In this document: positions 24,116-36,109 of the stretch, one piece after another
Layout of the letters: each line of letters begins with the position of its first letter
How positions within the stretch are numbered: the stretch's first letter is position 1
From: Gymnopus androsaceus JB14
Lineage: Eukaryota > Basidiomycota > Agaricomycetes > Agaricales > Omphalotaceae
Direction: 5' to 3'
Length of the DNA: 64,000 bases
Assembly (NCBI GenBank): GCA_009733575.1
Contig: ML769437.1
Coordinates: 1-64,000, forward strand
The notes under the pieces: generated by a model
Databases searched by the model: none
What the model was told of the DNA's origin: nothing
The model's input: the letters and a program-made list of their open reading frames with translations, nothing else
Made by a program: the position numbers and the translations under genes

Positions 24116-25789
24116 GATACTGCCAGATCGCGGTCCTTACGCGTTAAAAGAGAAAATTGCACTGAATGTTTCGAAGCTTACCTATATGAACGGAAGGCTG
24201 CAAATAACAGAGATGTTTGAATCAATAAGGGCGAGATAAACAACTTCAAGCTAGAGGAGTTGGCGTCAAGAGAGCTGGTCTGAGAAGCAGAAACTGCATT
24301 GAGAAAAGAGGCAATGAGAAAGAATAAATTCAAATCTTACGAGTCGGATATAGCTGAACGCGTAAAAGAACGATACTCGTATCAGTAAAGGCGAGCAACC
24401 AAGGTGACTTCAGGTCTTACGAGAGGCTGAAGTCGGAAGCTCGAGGGTTGATGAGAAGCTGAGTAGAGAATAAATTAGGAAGGCAAGAATGAGAAGAAGT
24501 TAAATCGAAATCTTACTTGGCGTCGCTGGTATCGCTCCGGGCGATGGAGTTGGTGGTTGAAGGAGAAGAAGAAATGCCGGATCTGCCCTCCGACCGCGAA
24601 TTTAAAGTTTACGGCACGTGAGACTCTGTGCCAAATTTGGCCAGGTCAAAGCTGGCCTTACCGATGCAAACTTTCGTTTGCCACACATATGTACTTCCAG
24701 ACAGTGGATTGGTTGAGATAGATATAGCACCTTCGATATGATTTGATAGAAGGAGCCCGTTCATTTGATGTACCAGTATCAGGAACGCCGCGTTCGTCAA
24801 AAAATTGCGCCATTTGATTGCTTCAACAGAGAGCCGTGGAAATTGTCGTTGTTTACACTGAGATACGAATCTATCAAATGATTTGAGTGCAAAAACCTAC
24901 GCCAAATATTATCGAGTTAAGGGAAAGAACCCAAAGGCCGGGGCCAAAGCTCTATCACGACATTCCACCTCCATCCTAACGAGAGCGTCGTTCAGCTCTT
25001 TTATGTACATTTTGGATCACTTGATTTCTAAATGTAAGAAAAATGACAACGGAACATTTACTATAACTAAGCATATCATGACCACTACGACAACACGCCT
25101 AGTAACTGTGCTCTACCATATACACCACCCGTGCAAGCTCGGGATGAGGAGTGAATGTTGGTGAACTTCTGAGAATAGGCGAAGTTGCGCGATCTACTAC
25201 GCTAACTTCCTGTAGCCACTTCTTGAATGACGGCGAAAGGTTATCGCCGCAGGTAACGATACAATTTTACTAGTAATTTTAACGCCATACTATATCCTTT
25301 GGACTGGAGTAATATCACGCCGGAAGCACGAAATACAACTACTTATCGCATGGCTGGCTTTCGGGAGACTTTCTCTCACTGTTTCTGTCTTCCCACACCA
25401 AGTAGGCTAAGGCATGGGTGTGCCCATCCCGAGAACAACTAACGTCTTGTTGACATGGTCCATTTTCAAGGACTCCCATTTTCTTCTGTGCAAGAATAGA
25501 TGTGATACTTTTTGAGAATCAACCGCTAGCAGAACACGGGCGTCATTGGCACTTCCACCAGTTGAATGGGTCCAAGGCGTGAAAGTGTGTTTACGAACTA
25601 GAGCAACAAGGCATCACGAAGTGCGACGATCGTAAGCTTTCCATCCTGTCTCTGAAGTCAATCACATCCGATGGTCAAAAACCTTTTGGGCTGGACGTCG
25701 GATACGCAAGGAGCTTTCATTCAGCGTGCATCAGCAACTTTCGGGCGTCAAACTGTTTAGATTAAGTACCAAAAGTAATTTTCAGTCGA
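24116..25789. other. Upstream region of FVKG copy B and spacer
   Basis: 24116-24680 is the 5' region of copy B. Its blocks recur upstream of copy C (30440-30905): a probable 5'-UTR splice donor at 24174, a block like cggatatag..gaacg.gtaaaag, and a promoter block with cacgtg and gccaaatttggccaggtc. From 24.7 to 25.8 kb I see no gene; one plus-strand frame (24883-25164) has no features. Confidence 0.55.
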
Positions 25790-26760
25790 GCAAAACTGAT
25801 CAAGAATTAATGAAAAGGGAGAAAAATATGTCAGTATCTGTTCGAACTATCTTATCATGATAGAACTTACTTGTTTCACGATGATTCTATGCTGTTTCCC
25901 AGTCGGCACCTGGAAAGGCCTGACAGGTGTGTTCAACGACTTGGAGGGGTCAGGGTGATAGATCGCTTGTTCTCATTGCGCTTTATTGGAATTTAGACCC
26001 CCAATCGTTCCAAAGCACAATGACGAGTCTATCACCCCACGGCTACTCACAAGCAGGATAAGTGCAGGGAGCCGGTCAGTTCCCATAAAGGGCTGGCTTG
26101 TCTGTATGTGCGCCGTGTAATAGTTATAGGTCCTACTTTAGTATGGAGCTCAGAGTTTTAATTGTAGGCAGTCTACGGGCGAATCTCGTCTTTCGCGAAG
26201 CTCCTATTCGATCGCAGCCCCTAAAGGGTTGAGCGCTTTAGCGCTGAGCTGTTAGCGCTCGTCACCAGCTTAGCGGTGATATGTGTCTCTGGATCTGGAG
26301 CCAATTCAGGCAAGTAGGACTGGAAATAGGATGATTGAGGGAGAGGAGATTTTGGATTGACTTTCGCTCACAGCTAGCATGATGCATCTGCTAGGTTCTG
26401 CCTCGGGAGTCGTCCCATCTCGACGTTCCAGCTGAGTTCGCCTTGATTTTTACTACGGCAAGCTCGGTCTATTTTTTACGAATCCGAGAGCGAGGACGAT
26501 AGATTCTTCCCGGTGCACTCTGGGCTCAGGTCAATCTCGAAATCAAGAGCTGGTTTTTTTTACCAGCGCAAATTTCCGCAATCAAAACAAATCTCCACAT
26601 AGAAGCAAACATACAAATCAGTAGCAGTCCGAATCCCAAAATGATACAATACGGAAATAAAAAGCAATTGAACGAAACATATCTATAGAGTCCATGAGCA
26701 GACACAAAGATAGTATACTATCGATTACTTCAGTTAACTTCTCTCTCGAAAAAGCACTTT

Positions 26761-27557
26761 CTACAACCTAATCAAAGGCTCCTCCTCAACGGGCTCGGTA
26801 GCAGGAGTAGGCGCAGCATACGCCTCCATCTTCTCATACAAACCGTCCATTCCATCTGAAAAGTCAATAAGCTTCTCTTCCAGGACGAAAGCTCTTTTCT
26901 CTCCTTCGACTTCAACCTCCGCCATCTCACTGGGTGGTAAGCGGCTCTCCTCGTCAGCCACAGCACGCTGCTGGCGGCGCGCGCGGTATAGTGCTCGTGC
27001 CCATGCGAAGAGGAGCATACAGCCAAAGATGACCAAGTATAGACCCATCTGTGCGTACATGATACGCATAACATTGTTGTCAAGACATAGTAGAAACGCT
27101 CGATAGCGCCATCTTTCAATGATGCCGCATCCTCTGATCGATTGAAGATGGCATCGTTGATGATCATGGCAACGCTGAAGAATATGTTGAAAGTGATGCT
27201 AGCCCACACAGCACGCTTCGAAGGCTTCTTCTTGTTGTTGTTCTGCGCCTTCTTAGCCTTCTCAGCTATGCGCTTCTCGACTTTTTCGCGGAATGCAGGA
27301 AGATAGCGGATTCCAATGCCAATGACTCCATGGAGGGTGGTGAAGAATACCATGAAATAAAAGAACATGACAAGGAAGGAGAGTGAAGCGACGGCAGAAA
27401 GGTAGCTTGCGATCTGCGATTGGAATTTCAAGGATTCCTGCAGTTCATCGCTGATGCTGATAGCGAAAGGGAGAGAAGTGAAAGGATAAAGGTATTCGAG
27501 AGCAAGCCCATAAACGGCTACAGCGTAACGAATGGCAGAGAATGGGTTAAACCTCAT
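26761..27557 (-). pseudogene. Membrane protein family, copy 1, frameshifted
   Basis: It aligns with the intact 261-residue copy at 11.4 kb from the start (MRFNPFSAIRYAVAVYG) to the end (EEPLIRL). The frame changes once at about 27078-27084, after the block ERFYYVLTT: a one-base difference from copies 2 and 3 moves the C-terminal third (RIMYAQMGLYLVIFGCM onward) to another frame. All the rest is open, so this copy decayed recently or the base is a sequence error. A TATA box is kept about 90 bp upstream. Confidence 0.8.
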
Positions 27558-27643
27558 TATTGAGGGGGTTTCTCGCAGTTAAGATGATGAATAGACAAGG
27601 AAGAAGGAAAGAAGGGAATGCTGTTGAAGATGGGGCCTGGTGG

Positions 27644-27653
27644 TTATATATAA
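27644..27653 (-). promoter_or_regulatory. TATA box of membrane protein copy 1
   Basis: TTATATATAA lies about 90 bp upstream of the start codon. The same box in the same context (ctggtggttatatata) is kept upstream of copies 2 and 3. Confidence 0.6.
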
Positions 27654-27929
27654 GGAATCAGGATCAGAATTGGGCAGTGTCTATCAGTATAGACGCGCGT
27701 GCGCGCTTGGCTCAAGCTTGGCCCTTATACTAATGGTAATAGTTTGTTCAGGCAGTGTTACCCCAGCTAGGTTAGCTGTAGTAGAATAGACTCTGCGATC
27801 ATTGAGTAGCAGCTTTGGAGTGATGCTCTCGATTCGCTCAATAAGCAAATATTCGAGGAATGATTGCTATCACTGCGCGCCAAAAGCAAACGGTACATAA
27901 GCGTTCTGAATCTGTAAAAATACAAGCAG

Positions 27930-28621
27930 CGAACCATCATTCTACGCCATCGAATCGTCCATACCTTCCCCTAGAATCGCCTCGCCCACAATCGTCCCTC
28001 GCCCACACCGCGTCTACCATTACCTTTTGAGCAAAGAAATCACCGAGGACATCCTGCAATCTAGAGGATATCTGGTTGTCAGCCTCGTTAGCGCCATTCA
28101 ATGAGTCCGTCATCTCCGAATCTGATGGCGGACGCAACACGCGCAGCGCATCCATGACTGCCTTGGTCAAAGCCTCGTCCGCGACCCAATCAATGTCAGC
28201 CATGGAATCATGGTGCTGGACTTCACTCCCAACGACCTTGGCGCCTCCGCTATCAACCAACCCTGTCCGCACCGCTTCCAGTAAGGCCTCGAATAGCACC
28301 ATCCCTGGTCCCTTTGCTTTTCAGAGGCGAAATCAAAACCAGGAGAAGGGTCTTCATGATTCGCGGAGAGAGGGAAGGGTACGTTGTAGAATGTTTGGTG
28401 AGGAGACCGGATAGTGTTTGGGAAGAGATCGTCCTTAGTTGCGTCGAGTGTGAGCGGGGTAGGGATGAATGTAAAAGCGTTGAAAAGAGAGGAGGAAGCA
28501 GTTGATGTAGCTGTTGAATAAATCGCAGTTATTAGAATGATGAAATTTGTAGAAAAGGACACTCACGTATGGCTCGACAAACATCGTTTTGTTTTCCAGT
28601 ATGGCCCCAACAACCTCGGTC
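27930..28621 (-). pseudogene. TAF6 copy 1, C-terminal fragment
   Basis: A fragment of TFIID/SAGA subunit TAF6. It begins inside the HEAT-like C-terminal domain exon (VVGAILENKTMFVEPY, with a donor gtgagt at 28566), continues after an intron, and ends with ALTKAVMDALRVLRPPSDSE and a block like SSRLQDVLGDFFAQKVMVDA. Histone fold and middle region are absent: the sequence upstream of about 28621 is FVKG-family 5' DNA. At least two frame changes break it. TAF6 pairs with TAF9 through its histone fold and is normally a single essential gene, so this is a dead fragment. Confidence 0.8.
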
Positions 28622-29004
28622 CTATGCGTTAGAAGAGGGAAAGTTGTACTGAATGTCTCGAACCTTACGTATGAGTAGAAAGGATGGAGACAGTGTTCAG
28701 AGAATTTATACGAGCTTTGAATCTCTGAGGCCGGTCTCCGTCATCTAGGCAAGTCATGTATCCTTGCTTGCAGGGGAAATTGACCGATGATGGTCGGATG
28801 ATCGAGGTCAAAAAGCAAGATGACAACGACGCGTCAGACACGCGTCCTTGTTTGTCGTCTCATTGTTAATAATTTTTAGCCGCAGTCTTCGACTTGATAC
28901 AGTCATTATTTCGTTACAGTTACAGTTACAACAGGGGATCGACAAAACAATACAAATATCTAGAGTACTAAATCTGACACCGACTGAAACTCTTAAGCAC
29001 ACCA
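28622..29004. other. FVKG-like upstream stub and 3' flank of copy C
   Basis: 28622-28690 resembles the 5' region of the FVKG family (24131-24190). 28739-28752 (gtcatctaggcaag) also occurs at 22503-22516. The rest is the 3' flank of copy C, including the gttacagttacagttacaac block. Confidence 0.55.
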
Positions 29005-30404
29005 TTAACTTTTCGAACGTGACCGGGTCCTATTGGAGACTGCATTCTCGTCAAAAACTAGAAATACGGAATAAGGAAAGCAAGAAAAACGTGGCTGGTC
29101 TCGAACATACCCCCAAGAAACTTCTTAACTTTATCGCGCGTCCCTTGCTTCAAGTTTCTGGCCTATGTATCGAGATCAGTCTCAATGGAAAGAACATGAA
29201 GCACTGAAACTTACCTTGACTTTGAGCGGCGCAGCCGAGATGGACTCATCGTCACCCCTCCAACTGGGACCTGGAAGATTCGAGACATCCGCCAATCTCC
29301 TCCGCTGATAGTATGCGTTCCATTAGACGAACATCTGAGATGCAACAGCGTAGCAAGACTAACCTTGGCTGGGTGTGCCAAAGCGTCTTGAGTCGCCTTC
29401 TTCCGACCCTGTGATTCATTCTATGAGAAACGATAACGACAACGAAACGGTAATATTTACCTTGGTTGGGGTCACCGGAAGTTCGCCAATCTTTCGAAAG
29501 AAGATGCCTTGTGGAGCCTAGTAGTAGTAGATATCTGATTGAGACGAAAGCAGCAGCAAAATCCAAGGTTTGCTTACCGCGGTCGACAAAGCCTTTACCG
29601 GGCGCGAAGCAAGCCTTCGGCTACGACGCTATTGAGGCTCTGATTCAGAGAACAGTTCGCAAATTCGAACACAATAACACATACAACAACAAGCACTGCA
29701 ACGTCAGTCTGGCTTGGGGTCTCTCTACGAAAGGCGGGGATGCAGAACTCCTCCGTGCGCCTTATGGCCTTGTACTTTGATTAAGACGACGATCAAACGG
29801 GAAAATTAATGAGCATGGGCCTACCGACTGCGGAGATCCATCAAAGTCGTCAGGATGCTCGACTAATCAGATTCGGAAGAGAGAGAGGAAGGCAGTATCT
29901 TACCAGCGTTGAAAGATATGCGGAAACTCTTCCATGTACAGATGGAGCATCGGCCTAATGATTTCGAAACTGAAAGCTGCATCCCTCCTACCGACGTGGA
30001 CAAAAAAAAGAAGTGATGCGTGATTTAATGCTCTTCTTCGTTTCGTCAATGGCCAGGCGAGCAATGAGAGTCTCGATACTTGTCTCGACAGCTTGCATTG
30101 CAATCTACATAGTCTATATCAGCAACCGAGTATCAATAAGGCTCGTGAGACTGACCTGGCTGAACAAGATATCAGCTTTCAGTCCCATCACATCCAGCAA
30201 GAACCCTTCGACCCCTGCGCATACAATGCTGCGACCTGCGCAGACCAACTCTAGAATCTGTGGCTTCGAGAGGTCTAAGATGTGCTCTGCAGGTAGTGGC
30301 AAGGACGGCCGAGGGTAATGTTGAATACTAGCTTTGAGGCCATCGGTCATAGCCTTGCGTAGCTCGGATGTATTGAAGATTCCTTTCACAAAAGTTTGCG
30401 GCAT
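29005..30404 (-). pseudogene. FVKG-family copy C, frameshifted
   Basis: It has the same exon layout as copy B: a first exon starting MPQTFVKGIFNTSELRKAM (30404-30154), a second with FFVHVGRRDAAFSFEIIRPM, then exons encoding RRSRRLASRPVKALSTA, APQGIFFRKIGELPVTPTK, RRRLADVSNLPGPSWRG and on, ARNLKQGTRDKVKKFLG, and a last exon ending RTRSRSKS. The second exon is out of frame because of one base in a run of A on the plus strand (30002-30009), and the short third exon has lost its acceptor phase. Otherwise open, so it is a young pseudogene, or partly a sequence error in the homopolymer. Confidence 0.65.
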
Positions 30405-30917
30405 TTTGCTACCAAATCGCGGTTGTTAAAAGAGGGAAGGGTGCAGTGGGGGTCTCAATTTGCTTGACCTATATGACTAGAGAAATGGAAAAAGTGCGAG
30501 AGAAGGACGCCTAATGAGAACAATACTCGACCGAGATCCTAGATGACTTGAAGTCTTACACGGCGAGCGCAAGATAGAGAGCACGTCGGGGAGTTGGCCT
30601 GAGGAGCAGTGAGAAAAGCGGTAAAGAGAAAGAGGAATTTCGAAGCCTACTCTGTGGTCGGATATAGTCGAACGTGTAAAAGAAAGATGCTCGAATCAAT
30701 AAAAGTGGAGCTAAAAAGAGATAAGCTTAGATCAGAAAGGCGAGATTAAGAAGAAGGTAAATTGGAATCATACTTGGTGTCGCTGGTATCGCTCCTGGCA
30801 ATGGTGGTGGTTGAAGAAGAGATCCAGGATTTGCGCTCCGAATTTAAAGTTTGTGGCACGTGGGACAAAGTCAGGCATTTTGCCAAATTCGGCCAGGTCA
30901 AAGCTGGTCTTAGCTGC
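30405..30917. other. Upstream region of FVKG copy C
   Basis: Similar to the region upstream of copy B (24174-24680), including an E-box (CACGTG at about 30857) and the block gccaaattcggccaggtcaa. The similarity ends where the F-box relic begins. Confidence 0.55.
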
Positions 30918-31440
30918 GAGTGCAGTTACTCCAATCTGCGCTGGTAATCCTTTGCAGCCAATTCACGATAACCATTCAGATGGGAATCATAATGCCAAAG
31001 TTACCGCTTCTAATATGCGCGAGCTTTCTATCCAGGAGCGAATGCTATCTGTCAACACCGTTGCGATCTTGACTTTGCCCAGTCTCAAAATCTTTGTATA
31101 AAATGGACAGATAGATGACACCTTTGGCTTAAAAGACATTCCCGACCTAGATCTCACGAACATAGCCTCTGTCCTCAAAACACCCCACAGATCACCAAGC
31201 TCCGAATAATTGAACTTTGTTTCACGCGTGGAAGTACGACCCCAGAGCGCACTAAGAGGCTCTCTGTCTTCTCAGGTACTCTTTTCCTCGGTCGATGCAC
31301 CTTCACACCTCACGCCAAAATCACCTGATGCAGTCTCGCTGGCAGTTCCAGGTACCATACAAGTTTCAGCGAGAAAAGAGGTTTCCGAAGAATGATTTAT
31401 GATCCAGCCTGGACCATTCATTTCTTTTATTTGCTTGCAT
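30918..31440 (+). pseudogene. Relic of the 18.4-kb F-box-like gene (C-terminal half)
   Basis: Fragments match the intact F-box-like gene in order: the segment around TAPYMRELSIQER (here TASNMRELSIQER, about 30995-31040), LSVNTVAI, the IPDLDL block, the LGRCTFTPHA block (about 31285-31320) and the VPYKFQR block. Internal deletions and frame changes break it. It is followed by the same 3' flank as the parent gene, leading into segment S. Confidence 0.75.
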
Positions 31441-33095
31441 TGAGACGATGACTGTGCCTCAGGCTTTCAGCCGAATGTCAGGAAGAATGTCAAATATGAG
31501 CATGAGACTTAATTACCTGCGCGCTCATATTAAGTCACAACAATGACTTCAGCGAATTCATTAATCTGAATCGTCACCGCAAATCGTGAGATGCGGTACC
31601 ATCAACCCCAATTTCGAGGTGACCGGAAGGCGACGCGCATCACAGCTGTTTCGGTTCCTTCCAATTCGGTTTTCGAATGTACGTACGCTCAGATGTGAAC
31701 GAGCGAATTAAGCATATCCGAACAAAAATGTTGATCAAAAAGAAAAGCTTCGACTTGAATCGAGAGAGGGATTGAAAATATTTAGAAGAAAAGTAACGAG
31801 GGGGAAAAAATTGTCAGTATCTGTTCGAATTATCTTAAGTATTATGAGAGAACTTACTTGTTTCGTGATGATGCTAGGCTGTTCCCAGTCAGCACCTGGA
31901 GTCCTGACAGATGCGTTCAATGACTGGAGGGGTCAGAGTTGATATGTCGCTTTTCTCATTGTGCTTCATTGGTAATTTAGACCCCTAATCGTTCCGAAGC
32001 ACAATGACGAGCCTATCACCCCACGGCTACTCGCAAGCAGGACAAGTGCCTGGAGCCAGCTTCAGTTCCCATAATGGGCTGGCCTGTTTTGGTGTGCACC
32101 GTGTAATAGTAATAGTTATAGGCCTCACTTTAGTATGGAGGTCAAAGTTTTAATTGTAGGCAGTCTACGGACGAATCTCGTCTTTCGCGAAGCTCCTATG
32201 ATTCCGAAGGTCGATCGCAGCCCCTATTAAAGTATTGGGCGCTCGAGCACTGGGCTGCTAGCGCTCGCCACAGCTTAGCGGTCGACTTCAGTGGACAGCA
32301 GGACTGGAAACATAATAGTTGAGGGATAGAACTTGATGTGATATCGCTGAGCTCCAGCAACCGGATTCAAACGCCTCCTGGCGTTGGACGTTACGGTTGT
32401 GATCCATCATGGCCGAAATGTTGACGGGAACTGTCGGATACCATCTGAGTGCAAGGTTTTCTTAGTGGATGAAAAATAAAATGGCGCGAGGATGGTATTT
32501 TAGATACTTACTGTGTTAGCAAACTCGCTTGACCGCAATCTAGCTTCATTGCAAATATGTAGTCCAGGGCTGGAACTAACACTAAGTATAACAAAAATTC
32601 AGCGAGCTCTTTTGCCTAGACAGTCGATAAAAAATGAACGTTTGACACAAAGCCATACTTGACGAGCCAGCTTATGTATCGACATGAACCAGTGTTTACA
32701 GGATAAATTTCCTAAGCTAGAAATATTGCTCGATATTCTTTCCACAGGCCTAGTAATCACGGCTGACCTGAATCCAGCGATCACCATAATTCTGGATACG
32801 GAGCAGAATATGGATTGTGAAGCTGGCATCTGCCGTCGGGGCTCCATATCTCTTTATCTCCACATTCCAGCCAAGTTCGTCTTCATTCTTTTGCACTACG
32901 GCAAGTCCGGTTGAGTTATAAGACAATCTCCACATAGAAGCAAACATAGATCAGTAGCACTCCGATTAATCCAAAAACGATACAATACAGAAATAAAAAG
33001 CAATTGAACGAAACATATCTATCGAATCCATGAGCAGACACAAAGATAGTATACTATCGATTACTTAGTTAACTTCTCTCTCGAAAAAGCACTTT

Positions 33096-33895
33096 CTACA
33101 ACCTAATCAAAGGCTCCTCCTCAACGGGCTCGGTAGTCAGGAGTAGGCGCAGCATACGCTCCCGTCTTCTCATATAAACCGGCCATTCCATCCGAAAAGT
33201 CAATAAGCTTCTCTTCCAGGACGAATTCACCATTCGCTCCCTCGACTTCAACCTTCCGCCATTTCACTGGGTAGTAAGGGACTCTCCTCGTCAGCCACGG
33301 GACGTTGCTGACGGCGCGCGCGGTATAGTGCTCGTGCCGATCTGAAGAGGAACATACAGCCAAAGATGGCCAAGTATAGACCCATCTGTGCGTACACGAT
33401 ACGGGTAACATTGTTGTAGACATAGTTGAAACGCTCGATAGTGCCATCCTTCAACGATGCCGCATCCTCTGATCGATTGAAGATGGCATCGTTGATGACC
33501 ATAGCAACGCTGAAGAGTATGTTGCAAGTGAGGCTACCCCATAAAGCACGGCTCGAAGGCTTCTTGTTGTTGTTCTGCGCCTTCAGAGTCGTCTCTGAGT
33601 CAGCTATGCGCTTTTCGACCTTTTCACGGAATGCAGGACGATAGCGCATTACAATGCGAATGACTCCATGGACTGTGATGATGAGCACCATGGAATAGAA
33701 GAACCAGACGAGGAAGGAGAGTGAAGCAAAGGCAGAAAAGTAGTTGACTATCATCGATTGGAATTTCAAGGATTCCTGTAGTTCATCGCTGATGCTAATA
33801 GCGAAAGGGAGGGAATTGAAAGGATAAAGGTATTCGAGAGCAAGCCCATAAACGGCTACAGCGTAGCAGATAATGAAGAATGGGTAGAACCTCAT
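33096..33895 (-). pseudogene. Membrane protein family, copy 2, frameshifted twice
   Basis: It aligns with the intact copy from MRFYPFFIICYAVAVYG to the end. The first 210 residues are open. One extra base at about 33252-33256 (ccttccgcc against cctccgcc in copy 1) and a second at about 33135 (ggtagtcagg against ggtagcagg) break the C-terminal tail. The breaks differ from those in copies 1 and 3, so decay was independent. Confidence 0.8.
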
Positions 33896-33964
33896 TATTG
33901 AGGGATCTCGCAGGTAGATTAAGAAAGAAAGAAAGGTAATGCTGTTGAGAATGGAACCTGGTGG

Positions 33965-33973
33965 TTATATATA
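33965..33973 (-). promoter_or_regulatory. TATA box of membrane protein copy 2
   Basis: TTATATATA about 75 bp upstream of the start codon, in the same context as in copies 1 and 3. Confidence 0.55.
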
Positions 33974-34324
33974 GCTCAGAATTATTGGGCAGTGTCTGTC
34001 AGTTCTTAAATACTGCCCTTATACTAATATTTTCGTTCAGGCAGGGTTACCCTTGGTGTTACCCCAGCTAGGCTGCAGTAGATGAGTAACTTTAGCGTGA
34101 TACTCTTTTATCTCAATTCGCGAAACAAGCATATATTCGAGGGAAAGGCAAACGTAGACTCGAACCGCTCCCTGTTGCAGAGAAGGGACGTGATGTGCGG
34201 AATCACTTGCTCCGCTAAGACCTTGTTCCTTGATCACCTAAAGTCTTTACACGGGCGACTGGTTCGAGTCTGAGGCAAAAGGTATATAAGTGTTCTGAAT
34301 CTGTAAAAATACAAGCAGCGAACC
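33974..34324. other. Spacer between membrane protein and TAF6 copies
   Basis: Conserved between units 1, 2 and 3 in the blocks nearest the two genes. In unit 2 an extra segment (about 34155-34275) with no counterpart in units 1 and 3 is inserted. No gene seen. Confidence 0.5.
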
Positions 34325-35828
34325 ATCATTCTACACCATCGAATCGTCCATACCTTCCCCTACAATCGCCCTCGCCCACACCGCGTCTACCATTACCTTT
34401 TCGGCAAAGAAATCGCCTAGGACATCCTGCAATCGAGAGGATATTTGGTTGTCGGCCTCGTTGGCGACATTTAGGGAGTCCGTCACCTCCGAGTCTGATG
34501 GCGGACGCAACACGCGCAGCGCATCCATGACTGCTTTGGTCAACGCCTCGTCCGCAACCCAGTCAATGTCAGCCATGGAATCATGGTGTTGAACTTCACT
34601 ACCAACGACCTTGGCGCCTCCGCTAACCAACCCTGTCCGCACCGCTTCCTTCCCGATACCAATAAAGCCTCGAATAGCACCCTCCCTGGTTCCTTTGCTT
34701 TTCAGAGGCGAAATCAGAGCCAGGAGAAGGGTCTTCATTATTCGTGGAGAGTGAAGGGTACGTCGTAGAATGTTTGGTAAGGAGACCGGATAGTGTTTGG
34801 GAAGAGATCGTCCTTGATTGCGTCGAGTGTGAGCGGGGTAGGGATGAATGTAGAAGTGTTGAGAGGAGAGGAGGAAGCAGTTGATCAGTCTGGCCTCCGT
34901 CTTTCAATGCACCCACAACACCCTCTCCAACCCATCGAATAAGATAAGGTAGCAAGGCTTGTAAACCTGCATGATTTCGTAGGCTTGCCAGAGCTGCCGT
35001 ACGCTTTGCATAGTCGGATGAAGGCGGCAAGAGAGACGATGTAAGTCGGGTATGATAGAGCTGTAGTTCTCGAGAAAGAACCTGTTTGACGAGTTGCTGC
35101 TGTGGCTGTTGCTGAGGTGGTTTCTTTGCATTAACCAGTACCGTTTATCATCGATAACGGAGGAGCTGACGGAGCAGCTACGACTCCGTTTGATTTTGGT
35201 GCCTCCGTAACGTTGGTCTCGACGTCTCTTGGAACAGCAGGAGGATTCTCTGGAACAAGAGGTTGTACACCTTCCACTGCTAACCAATGTGCCGTCCAGC
35301 TAGACTCCCTTTGGCATGACAATCTTTTCTTCCCTTAAAACCCTATCGAAATCAATCTCCTCATCTTCCACAAAATAAACCGCAGGAGCCGACGAGGCAT
35401 AGTATTGGATAAATACGCGGGAGCTGCACGACGAAATTTTGGATGGATTATGTGGTGTATGGCCGTATAAAGGTTTAATATTTGAGCACTCGAAGAGCTT
35501 GTTCGATATCAGAGGTTGTCATCGTCGTTCTCCGTCCATGGCGCATAAATTTCGCGGCATCCTATGATTCCATGAGTGTAACAACGAGCTATTTTTTCAT
35601 TTTTTCACATAATTCAACAACCTGGTGGATTCTATATTCTACGTCGCTCGCTAATGCAGTCGCGACGAGGTCGGATATGTTGAATATTTAACGTTTCTGC
35701 CACATCCTGCAGCGCACGTCAACGTATGATTATCTGAGCCAGCAAGGTGCACACTTTTACCGAGTCAGCCTTGTACACGTTGCATGCGGTGGCTGAGCTG
35801 CGCGAGCTTTTGGAGGTTTGGTCGTCAT
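34325..35828 (-). pseudogene. TAF6 copy 2, nearly full length, broken
   Basis: Blocks of TAF6 in order from a start at 35828: MTTKPPKARAAQPPH; the histone-fold part VATALASDVEYRIHQVVE; RHGRRTTMTTSDIEQALRVL; WTAHWLAVEGVQPLVPENPP; LQLYYTRLTSSLLPPSSDYA; the HEAT-domain segment LQALLPYLIRWVGEGVVGAL; LSGLLTKHSTTYPSL; MKTLLLALISPLKSKGTREG; and a C-terminal part ending in GEGMDDSMV. Breaks include a frame change in exon 1, loss of the exon-2 donor (gaattatg instead of gaagtatg), a stop replacing N-I-E after LRVL, and a deletion of the segment encoding TDGKVLEVLMEVVGAILENK near 34885. It cannot make TAF6. Confidence 0.85.
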
Positions 35829-36109
35829 TGGTACTCGAACTTGATGGGATGAAGTTGAGAAGTGAAAAACACGTGCTCGGTCAAAGCGATTATTCTCAGC
35901 ATTTTCAACGCCGAAGCAGAGACATAAGCACCTGCTATCTGAGACGCAATGACCCCACTTTCAGCGACTCGCAAGCATGAGCAACAAGACTTGAAGATCA
36001 TGTCAGTACACAGCAAATAGTACAGCTGAGGTAAAAAAAATGAAAGCTGTATGGAACGAAATACACTAATCACATACTCTAATTACTTCCGCGTCCATCC
36101 CCTCGTTCT

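Larger units (their letters stand above)
25790..28621. repeat. Segmental duplication unit 1
   Basis: Similar over its length to the starts of unit 2 (from about 31790) and, from the inner part on, unit 3 (from about 39648). In order it holds segment S copy 1 (25893-26110), a GC-rich palindromic block with agcgct repeats (about 26220-26285), the broken membrane protein and the C-terminal part of TAF6. It ends abruptly at about 28621, where TAF6 exon sequence is joined to FVKG-family 5' sequence. Confidence 0.75.

Noticed and set aside
26220..26290. Possible structured RNA in the agcgct-rich block
   Set aside because: The palindromes are short and imperfect and the block changes between units 1, 2 and 3 without compensating changes that I can see.
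26772..27557. 261-codon open frame as an intact second membrane protein
   Set aside because: It has the same length as the intact copy by chance only: the last third is out of frame relative to copies 0, 2 and 3, whose C-terminal sequence is found in another frame.
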